In this document: positions 9,419 to 17,746 of the stretch, piece by piece
How the letters are laid out: every line of letters starts with the position of its first letter
Numbering within the stretch: the first letter of the stretch is position 1
Assembly (NCBI GenBank): GCA_002482525.1
Contig: DLGC01000017.1
Coordinates: 268,896 to 332,895 of the forward strand
Reading direction: 5' to 3'
DNA: 64,000 nucleotides
Source of the DNA: Propionibacteriaceae bacterium UBA7704
Lineage (GTDB): Bacteria; Actinomycetota; Actinomycetes; Propionibacteriales; Propionibacteriaceae
Program-made: the position numbers and the translations under genes
Notes under the pieces: generated by a model
What the model saw: the letters and a program-made list of their open reading frames with translations, nothing else
The model's database searches: none
Told to the model about the DNA's origin: nothing

Positions 9419-10219
9419 TCAGCCCTCTTGTTCCCGCGGCACCCGGTGTCCCACACGAATGTCGAAAACCAATTCGGGCGGCTCCTCACCGCGAATCTCC
9501 GCGAGCAGTCCGGTGAGGGCGGCCATAATCCGCAGGCTGGCGCGACGCACCGACTCCGGATCGTCGGCACCGCCCAGATCGTGCAGCTCGACCGGCGTCC
9601 CAGCACGCATGATCATGGTTTTGCGCGGCCAGAATCTCGGCCAGGTGAGCTTCTTTCCCGCCATCACATAGTTGGCACCCCACTGCGCCACCGGTACCAC
9701 CGGCGCTCCGGTGCTGAGCGCCAATCGGGCCGCACCCGGACGTGACGTCATCGGCCAGGTCTGAGGGTCCGCGGTCTTGGTGCCTTCGGGGTAGATCACC
9801 ACGCACTCCCCCGCCCGCAGCGCCGCTTCGGCATGCACCAAGGCATCCTTGGCGCGATCGGTATTCCGCTCAACAGGAATCTGACCGGTGGCGCGAGCCA
9901 ACTGACCGATTCCGGGAATCCTCCACAGGTCGGATTTGCCCAGGGCCCGCGGCCAGCGTCCGTTCCAGATCAGGTATTGGGCCAAAGCGACCGGATCGAA
10001 ATCCGAAATGTGGTTCGACACCACAATCACCGGCCCAGCCGCCGGCAGGTTCGACGCATCGTCCCAGTCACAATCAACCAGGGCGCGCACCAGCCCACCC
10101 ACAATCCGAACTGTGCGGCGATAGACCGGCTGCACCGGGGTCGGATTGGCCACCTTCAGCGGCAGTCTCGCCCGGGCAGCCCCCACCACAGGAGGCTGCG
10201 GTCGATCCTCGAAACTCAC
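9419..10219 (-). CDS. 1-acyl-sn-glycerol-3-phosphate acyltransferase (PlsC-like)
   Basis: A 266-aa PlsC-type acyltransferase, which transfers an acyl chain to lysophosphatidate or a related glycerolipid at the inner membrane. The catalytic H-x4-D is NHISDFD, the phosphate-binding motif is VIYPEGTKT, and GQIPVERN is the usual third block. The GTG at 10219 overlaps the leuD stop (GTGA); a longer frame to 10255 lies within leuD and was not used. leuC-leuD-plsC-like order is seen in other actinobacteria. True lipid substrate is inferred from family only. Confidence 0.88.
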   Translation of the reverse strand: MSFEDRPQPPVVGAARARLPLKVANPTPVQPVYRRTVRIVGGLVRALVDCDWDDASNLPAAGPVIVVSNHISDFDPVALAQYLIWNGRWPRALGKSDLWRIPGIGQLARATGQIPVERNTDRAKDALVHAEAALRAGECVVIYPEGTKTADPQTWPMTSRPGAARLALSTGAPVVPVAQWGANYVMAGKKLTWPRFWPRKTMIMRAGTPVELHDLGGADDPESVRRASLRIMAALTGLLAEIRGEEPPELVFDIRVGHRVPREQEG

Positions 10220-10821
10220 CCAGCGATCTTGGCAGGCAAAGTCTTCGGCAGCCAACCCGGACGCGTCGATTCGAAGGCGGCGATGTCGTCCTCGTGAGTC
10301 AGCGTGATCGCGATGTCGTCCAGACCTTCCAGCAGCCGATGCCGGGTGTAGTCGTCGATCCCGAAGTCGAAGACCTGGTCACCGGCAGTGATCGTCTTGG
10401 TCACCAGGTCGACGCTGAATTCCACTCCCGGCGTCGCCTCGGCGATGGCCCAGAGTTGCTCCACGACGGACTGATCAACAGTGGCGATCACGAGCCCGGC
10501 CTTGCCGGAGTTGCCGCGGAAGATGTCGCCGAAGCGCGAACCGATGATGACGCGGAAGCCGTAGTTCTGCAGGGCCCAGACGGCGTGTTCCCGCGAGGAG
10601 CCGGTGCCGAAATCCGGACCGGCGACCAGGATCGAACCCGCTGTATAGGCCGGCTGATTGAGCACAAATGCCGGATCGTTGCGCCACGCGGAGAACAATC
10701 CGTCCTCGAAACCGGTGCGGGTGACCCGCTTCAGGTAGACCGCCGGAATGATCTGGTCGGTGTCGACATTGCTGCGTCGCAGCGGAACCGCGATACCGGT
10801 GTGTGAGCTGAATTTATCCAT
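10216..10821 (-). CDS. leuD: 3-isopropylmalate dehydratase, small subunit
   Basis: LeuD forms the swivel domain of isopropylmalate isomerase, which converts 2- to 3-isopropylmalate in leucine synthesis. The 201-aa product has the diagnostic RSNVDTDQIIPAVYLK near the start and GPDFGTGSSREHA in the middle, both substrate-contact motifs. In bacteria using the citramalate route the enzyme also isomerises citramalate for isoleucine, relevant because cimA lies at 22 kb. It starts 10 nt after leuC and ends overlapping the PlsC-like gene. Confidence 0.97.
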   Translation of the reverse strand: MDKFSSHTGIAVPLRRSNVDTDQIIPAVYLKRVTRTGFEDGLFSAWRNDPAFVLNQPAYTAGSILVAGPDFGTGSSREHAVWALQNYGFRVIIGSRFGDIFRGNSGKAGLVIATVDQSVVEQLWAIAEATPGVEFSVDLVTKTITAGDQVFDFGIDDYTRHRLLEGLDDIAITLTHEDDIAAFESTRPGWLPKTLPAKIAG

Positions 10822-10831
10822 GTCGATCTCC

Positions 10832-12229
10832 TTACAGGTCCGCCGGGGAGCTCAGGGTGCCGCGAATCGCGGTGGCCGCAGCCACCAACGGTGACACCAG
10901 GTGCGTGCGTCCGCCCTTGCCCTGGCGTCCTTCGAAGTTGCGGTTGGAGGTGGACGCACTGCGTTCACCGGGGGCGAGTTGGTCGGGATTCATGCCCAGG
11001 CACATCGAGCAGCCGGCCGCACGCCACTCCGCACCGAACTCGGTGAAGATCGCGTCCAGGCCCTCGTCTTCGGCTTGGGCCTTCACCCGCGCCGAGCCGG
11101 GGACCACCAGCATCCGCACACCGTCGGCGATGGAGGCGCCCTTCACGACCTCGGCTGCAGCTCGCAGGTCTTCGATGCGGCCGTTGGTGCACGATCCCAA
11201 GAATACGGTGTCGACCTTGATGTCGTGCATGGGAGTGCCCGCAGTCAGGTCCATGTACTCCAGGGCACGTTCGGCAGCGGCCTTGGCCACCGGGTCGGCG
11301 AAATCATCGGGCCCCGGGACGGCAGCCGACAGCGGAACCCCCTGGCCGGGGTTGGTTCCCCAGGTCACGAACGGGCTCAACTGGGTGGCATCGATGTCCA
11401 CCTCGGCGTCGAAAACGGCGTCGGCGTCGGTGAACAGCGTCTTCCAGTGCGCCACGGCGGCGTCCCAGTCAGCGCCTTCCGGGGCGTGCGGGCGTCCCTT
11501 GAGGTAGGCGAAGGTGGTCTCGTCGGGAGCCACCATTCCTGCCTTGGCACCCCATTCGATGCTCATATTGCAGATCGTCATGCGGCCCTCCATCGACATC
11601 TTCTCGATGGTGTCGCCGCGATACTCCACGATGTAACCCTGGCCGCCACCGGTTCCCACCTTGGCGATCAGCGCCAGCACCACATCTTTGGCGGTAACCC
11701 CGGCAGGAAGCTCGCCGGTGATATTCACCGCCATGGTCTTCGGGCGGGCCTGCGGCAGCGTCTGGGTGGCCATCACATGCTCGACCTCGGAGGTTCCGAT
11801 GCCAAATGCCAGGGCACCGAAGGCACCGTGGGTGGCGGTGTGCGAATCGCCGCAGACCACGGTCAGGCCGGGCTGGGTCAGCCCCAACTGCGGGCCGATG
11901 ATGTGCACCACGCCCTGATCCAGGTCACCGAGGGAGTGAATGCGGACGCCGAACTCGGCGGCGTTGGCCCGCAAGGTGTCCACCTGCAGCTTCGAGACCG
12001 GGTCGGCGATCGGAGCGGTGATGTTCAGCGTCGGGGTGTTGTGATCCTCGGTGGCCATGGTCAAATCGGTGCGGCGCACGGTGCGCCCGGCAAGGCGCAG
12101 CCCGTCGAAGGCCTGAGGGCTGGTTACTTCATGGACCAGGTGAAGGTCGATGTAGAGCAGGTCGGGTTCGCCATCGGCTGTACGAACCACATGTTCGTCC
12201 CATACCTTGTCACTGAGGGTTTTTCCCAT
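10832..12229 (-). CDS. leuC: 3-isopropylmalate dehydratase, large subunit
   Basis: The 465-aa aconitase-family catalytic subunit of isopropylmalate isomerase. The [4Fe-4S] ligands are in VFLGSCTNGR and AAGCSMCLGMN, and HTATHGAFG is the usual substrate motif. I chose the ATG at 12229 (MGKTLSDKVWDEHVV), preceded by GGAGATCC; the frame runs on to 12286 but those residues do not resemble LeuC. It heads leuC-leuD-plsC-like and is divergent from an IclR regulator 86 bp away, the arrangement known for LtbR in Corynebacterium and NdgR in Streptomyces. Confidence 0.97.
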   Translation of the reverse strand: MGKTLSDKVWDEHVVRTADGEPDLLYIDLHLVHEVTSPQAFDGLRLAGRTVRRTDLTMATEDHNTPTLNITAPIADPVSKLQVDTLRANAAEFGVRIHSLGDLDQGVVHIIGPQLGLTQPGLTVVCGDSHTATHGAFGALAFGIGTSEVEHVMATQTLPQARPKTMAVNITGELPAGVTAKDVVLALIAKVGTGGGQGYIVEYRGDTIEKMSMEGRMTICNMSIEWGAKAGMVAPDETTFAYLKGRPHAPEGADWDAAVAHWKTLFTDADAVFDAEVDIDATQLSPFVTWGTNPGQGVPLSAAVPGPDDFADPVAKAAAERALEYMDLTAGTPMHDIKVDTVFLGSCTNGRIEDLRAAAEVVKGASIADGVRMLVVPGSARVKAQAEDEGLDAIFTEFGAEWRAAGCSMCLGMNPDQLAPGERSASTSNRNFEGRQGKGGRTHLVSPLVAAATAIRGTLSSPADL

Positions 12230-12315
12230 CGGATCTCCATCGCTCGCGGGGAATATCTGAAGTCTCTGGAAGTGTAGCTCTTGCATATCATGATCCGAGA
12301 CGGCAGTCTTATCCT
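12230..12315. promoter_or_regulatory. leuC / IclR-regulator divergent promoter region
   Basis: An 86-bp region between two divergent starts must hold both promoters. It is more AT-rich than its surroundings around 12282-12300 and contains the short palindrome TCATGA (12289-12294) inside ATATCATGATCC, a plausible but unproven operator half. No convincing -35/-10 pair can be named for either side. Confidence 0.5.
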
Positions 12316-13041
12316 ATGGACAGTTCGAGTGGTGTTGGGGTTCTTGACAAGGCAGCTTTGGTGCTGACGGCATTGGAACAAGGTCCGACGACGTTGGCCG
12401 GATTGGTCACGGCGACCGGGTTGGCCCGGCCGACTGCCCACCGTCTCGCCGTTGCACTGGAACACCACCGCTTGGTCAGCCGCGATCTGCAAGGCCGCTT
12501 CGTGCTCGGTCCGCGCCTGACCGAACTGGCCTCCGCAGCCGGCGAGGATCGGCTGTTGGCCACCGCCGGACCCGTGCTGGCCCGGCTACGCGATATCACC
12601 GGAGAATCGGCCCAACTCTTCCGCCGCCAAGGCGACATGCGCGTGTGCGCGGCAGCCGCCGAGCGCCCGGTCGGATTGCGTGACACCATCCCGATCGGCA
12701 CTCAGCTCACCATGAGCGCGGGATCAGCCGCCCAGGTGCTCCTCGCCTGGGAAGACCCCGACCGCATCCAGCGCGGACTGCAGAGTTCGTCGTTCTCCGC
12801 GGTCGCCCTGGCCACGGTGCGTCGCCGCGGCTGGGCTCAGTCAGTGGCCGAACGCGAGCCCGGCGTGGCTTCGGTGTCGGCCCCGGTTCGCTCCCCCAGC
12901 GGCAAGGTGATCGCCGCCGTCAGCGTCTCGGGCCCGATCGAGCGACTGTCCCGTCAACCCGGCCGCTTACACGCCCCGGCGGTCATCGCCGCGGCCGAGC
13001 GCCTTTCAGAGGTGCTGCGTCGCAATGGTGGCGAGGGCTGA
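12316..13041 (+). CDS. IclR-family regulator, LtbR/NdgR-like
   Basis: A 241-aa IclR protein: N-terminal winged helix (GVLDKAALVLTALEQGPTTL... then LARPTAHRLAVALEHH) and a GAF-like effector domain. Its place divergent from leuC matches LtbR and NdgR, which control leuCD and other amino-acid genes (established). I infer control of the leuC operon here. No clear ribosome-binding site precedes the ATG, so the mRNA may be leaderless. The 3' end overlaps the convergent DUF2332 gene by 36 bp. Confidence 0.9.
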   Translation: MDSSSGVGVLDKAALVLTALEQGPTTLAGLVTATGLARPTAHRLAVALEHHRLVSRDLQGRFVLGPRLTELASAAGEDRLLATAGPVLARLRDITGESAQLFRRQGDMRVCAAAAERPVGLRDTIPIGTQLTMSAGSAAQVLLAWEDPDRIQRGLQSSSFSAVALATVRRRGWAQSVAEREPGVASVSAPVRSPSGKVIAAVSVSGPIERLSRQPGRLHAPAVIAAAERLSEVLRRNGGEG

Positions 13042-14124
13042 GCCCTCGACCCATTCCAGCCAGTAGCCATGAGGGTGGCCCAGGCCCAGCACCTGGTCGT
13101 CACGCGCGCCGTTGCGCCAACGCACGACCCGCAATGCGCTCAGACTCTGCTGAGCGAGGCTCGTCGGCCACACCAACCCTGAGGTCAGCTCCGGGGCCTC
13201 ATAGGCCACCCAACTCACATCCTGACGGTGGCCGATCTCGTTGAGTTGCTCCCAGAACGCCGACTGCTGCGGCACGGGCAGGTAGTTCAGCACCCAGGTG
13301 GTGGTGATCACCGGATGCCCGGCATCCAGCCGCGACACCACCGCAGCCAGGTCGGCCACCGCATCGCCGGCGACCAACTCCGGACGCACCATCAGCGCCT
13401 CATCCAAGGCGGCCCGCAGCCGTACGAAGCGATCAGCCTGATCGGGCCACACACAGGCCTCCAGCCAGCGCACCTGGTCGGGGTCGGTAATGTCCACCGG
13501 GTCGCGATCCAGTCCAACCCGCTGGACGATGCTGGGCAACTCGGTTGGGGGTACTCCCGGTGGCAACGCCCCGGTGAGCCGACACGCCAGCTCGATCTCA
13601 CCGACTCCCCCGCTGTGATCACCCCAGCGATACCGATACCGATCAGTCAGCAGGTTCAGACCGGCACTCGCACCGATATCGATGTGGCTCAGCGTCCCGA
13701 CTTCGGCGGCGATGCCCGCAAGAGCGAGCACAAGCACTGCGCTGCGTCCGATCTCGTTGGTCTGGGGCACCCGAGTGCGGACCAACTTCACCAATTCGCT
13801 GCGATGGCACCGACAGAACTCAACCAGCGTCGGCAGCGGATCATCACCAATAGGAGTGCCGGTCAGGTTGGGATACCAGGCGGTGAGTGGCTCACTCGGA
13901 TCGGCCAGCAGCAGGCTGTGAATGGCGGCGAACAGCGTCACCGGCAGCCGGGAGCTCCGGGGCGCCTCAGCCAGGATGGCGAGCACGTCGGGCTGATCGA
14001 CCAGGCCTGCTGCGAAACGGGCGTACAGCGGCGCGCGGCGTCCGGCCACCGACACGAAGTCGGCCATGAGTTCGCGTTCGTGGGAAAGATCGCTCGCTTC
14101 GGCTGCAGGGGCCATCATCGACAT
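13006..14124 (-). CDS. DUF2332 family protein
   Basis: A 372-aa protein of the DUF2332 family, found mostly in actinobacteria and alphaproteobacteria with no settled function. Recognisable features are ERELMADFVSVAGRRAPLYARF near the start, the central IDIGASAGLNLLTDRYRYRWG, which looks like a SAM-type or nucleotide-type glycine loop, and VLNYLPVPQQSAFW near the end. No signal peptide or membrane helix. It is convergent with the IclR regulator and divergent from the aminotransferase. A methyltransferase-like fold is possible but only inferred. Confidence 0.82.
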   Translation of the reverse strand: MSMMAPAAEASDLSHERELMADFVSVAGRRAPLYARFAAGLVDQPDVLAILAEAPRSSRLPVTLFAAIHSLLLADPSEPLTAWYPNLTGTPIGDDPLPTLVEFCRCHRSELVKLVRTRVPQTNEIGRSAVLVLALAGIAAEVGTLSHIDIGASAGLNLLTDRYRYRWGDHSGGVGEIELACRLTGALPPGVPPTELPSIVQRVGLDRDPVDITDPDQVRWLEACVWPDQADRFVRLRAALDEALMVRPELVAGDAVADLAAVVSRLDAGHPVITTTWVLNYLPVPQQSAFWEQLNEIGHRQDVSWVAYEAPELTSGLVWPTSLAQQSLSALRVVRWRNGARDDQVLGLGHPHGYWLEWVEGSALATIATQHL

Positions 14125-14242
14125 TTATCACTTTCGGTGCTGAAACGCACGCGATCAGGGCTGATTCTTCTGGACCGCGGGACGAACTGTCCTCGCGAGC
14201 GAAATTGCGGTTCACTGTCTGGGCAAGCATGGAAGGAAGCTG

Positions 14243-15406
14243 ATGTCCCAGCCCGCACCTCAGCCCCGCTCGGCGGTCAAAGCCCTGCCCGGCTATGTCG
14301 CCGGTCGACGCGCCCAGTCGGCGCTCACCGAACCGTTGGCCTCCAACGAGAGCCACTTCCTACCCGACCCCACCGTGTTGGCGGCCATCGCCAGTGCAGC
14401 GGTACGAGCCAACCGCTACCCCGACATGGCCAGCCTCACCTTGCGCGAGCGGCTTGCCGAGATCAACACGGTGGACGTCGCGGAGATCGCAGTGGGTCCG
14501 GGCAGCGTCGGGGTGCTCAGCCAGCTCATCGGTGCCGTCTGCGACCCTGGCGACGAGGTGATCTTCGCCTGGCGCTCCTTCGAGGCCTATCCCATCCTGT
14601 GTCAGTTGGCCGGGGCCAACGCCGTTCAGATTCCGCTCACTGAGGCGGAGAACCACGATCTGCCTGCCATGGCTGCCGCCGTCGGCGACGCCACCAAGGT
14701 GATCCTGCTGTGCACACCGAACAACCCGACCGGCACCAGCATCGCCACCGATGAACTGCGTGAGTTCCTCAACCAGGTCCCCGACACGGTGCTGGTGGTG
14801 CTGGATGAGGCCTACCGGGAGTACTCGCCGCGTACAGCACCGGATTCGATGGCGTTGTACCGCGAGTACCCGAACCTGTGCCTGCTGCGGACCTTCTCCA
14901 AGGCCTATGGCCTGGCTGGATTGCGAGTTGGTTATGCGATTGCCAAACCGGATCTCGCCGAGGGGCTGCGCCGCACCCAGGTGCCGTTCTCGGTCAGTGC
15001 CGTCGCCGAATCCGCCGCCGTTGCCGCGTTGGGCACGATCAACGAAGTCACCAAGCACGCCGACGAAATCGCTCGCGAGCGCGATCGCGTCATCGCGGCA
15101 GCCCGGGACCTCGGCTGGACGGTGCCCGACAGCACGGCGAACTTCATCTGGTTGAGACTGGATGACCAGCGTCGCGAACAGCTCATGACGGCATTCGACC
15201 ACGCCGAGATTCTGGTGCGCGCCTACCCCGGCGACGGCATCCGCATCACCGTGGCTGGCCCCATCGCCAACGACCGCGTGCTCACCGTGCTGCGTGCCCA
15301 GCGGGAGCTGGCTGCGTCACCTCGGGACGAGGAATCCGGTGACGGTGAGGCTGACACCGATCACGACGGCGTACCGGCCCTCGACGGCTCGGAGAGCTCG
15401 TCCTGA
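14243..15406 (+). CDS. HisC-like aminotransferase (histidinol-phosphate or aromatic amino acid type)
   Basis: A 387-aa class I/II PLP enzyme. It has SNESHFLPDPTV, VGPGSVGVLSQLI, CTPNNPTGT, VVLDEAYREY and the PLP lysine in TFSKAYGLAGLRVGY. Actinobacterial genes of this kind are called HisC2 or Pat and act as histidinol-phosphate or aromatic amino acid transaminases. The gene stands alone, away from hisF (36.7 kb), which favours the aromatic role but does not prove it. AAGGAAGCTG precedes the ATG. A long acidic tail follows the fold, and a strong hairpin follows the stop. Confidence 0.88.
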   Translation: MSQPAPQPRSAVKALPGYVAGRRAQSALTEPLASNESHFLPDPTVLAAIASAAVRANRYPDMASLTLRERLAEINTVDVAEIAVGPGSVGVLSQLIGAVCDPGDEVIFAWRSFEAYPILCQLAGANAVQIPLTEAENHDLPAMAAAVGDATKVILLCTPNNPTGTSIATDELREFLNQVPDTVLVVLDEAYREYSPRTAPDSMALYREYPNLCLLRTFSKAYGLAGLRVGYAIAKPDLAEGLRRTQVPFSVSAVAESAAVAALGTINEVTKHADEIARERDRVIAAARDLGWTVPDSTANFIWLRLDDQRREQLMTAFDHAEILVRAYPGDGIRITVAGPIANDRVLTVLRAQRELAASPRDEESGDGEADTDHDGVPALDGSESSS

Positions 15407-15419
15407 CAGGTGCCTGAAC

Positions 15420-15460
15420 GCACGAGTGCCCGTCCCTGAAGGGACGGGCACTCGTGCTTT
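15420..15460 (+). terminator. Rho-independent terminator, 17-bp perfect stem
   Basis: Arms 15420-15436 and 15441-15457 are exact reverse complements (GCACGAGTGCCCGTCCC on the left) around a TGAA loop, followed by TTTGT. It lies 13 nt after the aminotransferase stop. It also sits directly beyond the 3' end of the opposite-strand tRNA-Glu, so it may end transcription from both sides. Confidence 0.88.
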
Positions 15461-15461
15461 G

Positions 15462-15534
15462 TAGCCCCGAGGGGATTCGAACCCCCGCTACCGCCTTGAG
15501 AGGGCGGCGTGCTAGGCCGCTACACAACGGGGCC
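15462..15534 (-). tRNA. tRNA-Glu (anticodon CTC)
   Basis: A 73-nt cloverleaf read on the minus strand from 15534. The acceptor pairs GGCCCCG with CGGGGCT, the anticodon stem CCGCC/GGCGG encloses CTCTCAA with anticodon CTC, and the T arm has GGTTCGAATCC. CCA is not encoded. Confidence 0.95.
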
Positions 15535-15592
15535 AAACGGGTGTCGTGAGCGTGTTGCCACGATCGCGACGCCAGCGAAGACTAGCGCACTG

Positions 15593-15610
15593 GATTCGCC
15601 TCGGCGAATC
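15593..15610. repeat. Small hairpin between the two tRNAs
   Basis: GATTCGCC (15593-15600) and GGCGAATC (15603-15610) form an 8-bp perfect inverted repeat with a 2-nt centre. It may help end or process the tRNA-Gln transcript. No T-run follows on either strand. Confidence 0.45.
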
Positions 15611-15636
15611 GACCAACGCGGTGATTCCTCACTGCG

Positions 15637-15708
15637 TTGGGGTACTAGGACTCGAACCTAGACTGACGGAACCAGAATCCGGCGGGCTGCCAATTACCCC
15701 ATACCCCA
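15637..15708 (-). tRNA. tRNA-Gln (anticodon CTG)
   Basis: A 72-nt cloverleaf on the minus strand. The acceptor pairs TGGGGTA with TACCCCA, the anticodon loop TTCTGGT carries CTG, and the T arm has GGTTCGAGTCC. The outermost pair of the anticodon stem is a C-T mismatch. It lies 102 nt upstream of tRNA-Glu on the same strand. CCA is not encoded. Confidence 0.93.
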
Positions 15709-15764
15709 TCGTCTATCAGTAGTCGCGTCAACCGGGTCACGGTCCTTGCGCCACTCATAGACTT

Positions 15765-15784
15765 GCCGGCCTGGTGAGGCCGGC
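15765..15784 (-). terminator. Terminator-like hairpin after the CPBP protease gene
   Basis: GCCGGCCT (15765-15772) and AGGCCGGC (15777-15784) are exact complements around a 4-nt loop, 14 nt beyond the stop of the minus-strand CPBP gene. No T-run follows, so it may be Rho-assisted or an mRNA 3' end. Confidence 0.6.
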
Positions 15785-15798
15785 GACGAGCCACTTTA

Positions 15799-16812
15799 CT
15801 AGAGGGCGGGTTTGCCCACCAAACTGGCGCGCGGCGTGCGGGTCGCGAGCTTCATTCGCTTGGCAACCAATACCGCCACGGCTGCGAATCCAGCGAATCC
15901 AGCAAGGTTCCACAGCAGCTCCGGCCAGGACGCCTGCGTGACCGCCCGGGTCTCAGCCATGGTTCCCGAGATGGCGGCGTAGCCGAAGGCCACCACATTG
16001 TTGACCACATGCGCGGCAATCCCTGCCTCCAGGCCACCGGTCTTGACGACCAGCCAGCCCGCGATGAGGCCGAAGGCGAATCGGTGCAGGAACAGCGGTA
16101 GGTTCTGGCCGCCGTGCATCAGCGCGAAGATGAACGCCGAAGCGACAACGCCAAACCAGCGCTGGTAGCCCAGGGCGAATCGTCCGGCCAGCCCGTCCGC
16201 CACCGGCGCAGCGTTGAAGCTGGGAGCAGCGGAGTGCAGTGCTTGAATCAGATAGCCACGGAAGAAGTACTCCTCGCCTGCCGCCTGCAGTGGCGCCAGC
16301 AGCACGATCACCAGCAGGTAGCCCCACAGCTGCGACTCCGGTGCCCAAACCAAGGGCTGACCGATCCTCGACACTGCCCAGACACCACCGAGAACCACCA
16401 GGGCAGCGCCGCCGGTGACTGTTGCATAGCGCCACCGGAAGGCCGGCTGCACCGACGACAACCAACGAGGGTCGAAGCGATGCAGGAACAGCACCATCGC
16501 CATGGTCAGTGGGATCAGGAAGGCCAGACTCACCAGGTTGGCGCTCATCAGAGCCAGTTCGTTGGCGGTCTCGCCGGTGCTGAAACTCGACAAAGTGCCC
16601 GGCGACCCGTATCCCACCCAGAACAGCCAGATCACCGCCAGAGCGATATAGCCGCGGATGATCCAGAAGATCAGCAGACCCATCATGGCTCCGCCGACGC
16701 CGAGCGCCAGCGCCTTGCCTGGAGTGCGCTGGCTGGGAAGCACCCCCAATGCCAACGGGTACTCCACGTCCGGGCGTGGCTCGAAGTCGACGAAACGATC
16801 CTTCCAGCTCAT
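15799..16812 (-). CDS. CPBP family intramembrane metalloprotease
   Basis: A 337-aa polytopic membrane protein with the CPBP/ABI motifs in order: motif 1 EEYFFRGYL near residue 185, motif 2 FALMHGG, and the asparagine motif HVVNNVVAFG. These supply the Glu/His metal site of this Rce1-like fold. Roughly eight hydrophobic segments are visible. CPBP proteins process prenylated or other membrane substrates and often serve in peptide immunity or protein sorting; no bacteriocin gene is nearby, so the substrate is unknown. It starts 2 nt after the FAH-family gene, so the two form an operon. Confidence 0.9.
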   Translation of the reverse strand: MSWKDRFVDFEPRPDVEYPLALGVLPSQRTPGKALALGVGGAMMGLLIFWIIRGYIALAVIWLFWVGYGSPGTLSSFSTGETANELALMSANLVSLAFLIPLTMAMVLFLHRFDPRWLSSVQPAFRWRYATVTGGAALVVLGGVWAVSRIGQPLVWAPESQLWGYLLVIVLLAPLQAAGEEYFFRGYLIQALHSAAPSFNAAPVADGLAGRFALGYQRWFGVVASAFIFALMHGGQNLPLFLHRFAFGLIAGWLVVKTGGLEAGIAAHVVNNVVAFGYAAISGTMAETRAVTQASWPELLWNLAGFAGFAAVAVLVAKRMKLATRTPRASLVGKPAL

Positions 16813-16814
16813 GC

Positions 16815-17615
16815 TCAGTCCTCACTCACCACAGGATTGGTCAGGGTGCCGATCCCTGACACCGTCACGCTCACCGAGTCTCCGGGCACGATCTCGCCGA
16901 TTCCGGCCGGGGTGCCGGTGAGAATCACGTCGCCGGGAAGCAGCGTGGTGAAGCTGGAGACATGCGCGATCAGTTCGGGGATGGAGAACACCATGTCGGC
17001 GGTATTGCCGGATTGCCGAACCTCCCCGTTCACCGTGGTCACGAGGTCCAGGTCGGCGGCCTCGCCCAACTCGAGGTGGGTGGAGATCCACGGCCCGAGC
17101 GGACAGAAACTGTCGAAACCCTTGGCCCGTGACCACTGACCGTCGCTGCTCTGCAGGTCGCGAGCGGTGACGTCGTTGGCGACGGTGTAGCCGAAAATCA
17201 CATCGGCGGCGCGTTCGATGGGCACGCGGCGGCAGATCCGGCCGATCACCACCGCGAGTTCACCCTCGTAGTGCAGGTTCTCGGTCTCCGGTGGGCGCAC
17301 AATCGGCTCGCCGGGGCCGATCACCGAGGTGTTGGGCTTGAGGAACACCAGCGGAGTCGTGGGAACCTCCGCCCCGCGTTCAGCGGCATGCTCGGCATAG
17401 TTGCGTCCGATGCCGAGCACCTTGCTTCGCGGGATCACCGGGGCGACCAATCGGACGTCGGCTAAGGCGAGGCGTTCGCCGGTGAAATGCACTGCCCCGG
17501 CCAGCGGGTCGCCGGACACCACGGCAATAGTCTCGGGGTTCTCTCCTTGGTCCTCGGCGAGTTCGACCACACCGTAGGTGGGATCGCCGTGGGCTACGAA
17601 TCTGGCAATGCGCAT
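16815..17615 (-). CDS. Fumarylacetoacetate hydrolase (FAH) family protein
   Basis: A 266-aa enzyme of the FAH/HpaG fold. The metal ligands are the glutamates of HYEGELAVVIG and the aspartate in NDVTARDLQ; GIGRNYAEHA and LTGTPAGIG are the other family blocks. Members hydrolyse or decarboxylate acylpyruvates and related oxoacids, and some are oxaloacetate decarboxylases or tautomerases. No degradation cluster surrounds it, so a housekeeping acylpyruvase or oxaloacetate role is likelier than aromatic catabolism. The ATG at 17615 begins MRIARFVAHGD; a frame to 17690 was rejected. Confidence 0.9.
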   Translation of the reverse strand: MRIARFVAHGDPTYGVVELAEDQGENPETIAVVSGDPLAGAVHFTGERLALADVRLVAPVIPRSKVLGIGRNYAEHAAERGAEVPTTPLVFLKPNTSVIGPGEPIVRPPETENLHYEGELAVVIGRICRRVPIERAADVIFGYTVANDVTARDLQSSDGQWSRAKGFDSFCPLGPWISTHLELGEAADLDLVTTVNGEVRQSGNTADMVFSIPELIAHVSSFTTLLPGDVILTGTPAGIGEIVPGDSVSVTVSGIGTLTNPVVSED

Positions 17616-17746
17616 GGCGCACACCCTAGCCGTCTCGCTGGGCTGCTTCGTTCCGGCTCGGCCGACCGGAACGCCGAGGGGTGGGCGCACACCGCACCCA
17701 CCCCCGACATCGGCCCCCCAGACCGCAGGCGGTAGATCGCCTCTGC

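Noticed and set aside
13228..14643. 471-codon plus-strand frame crossing the DUF2332 gene and the aminotransferase
   Set aside because: It is antisense to one gene and out of frame with the other; no motif is found.
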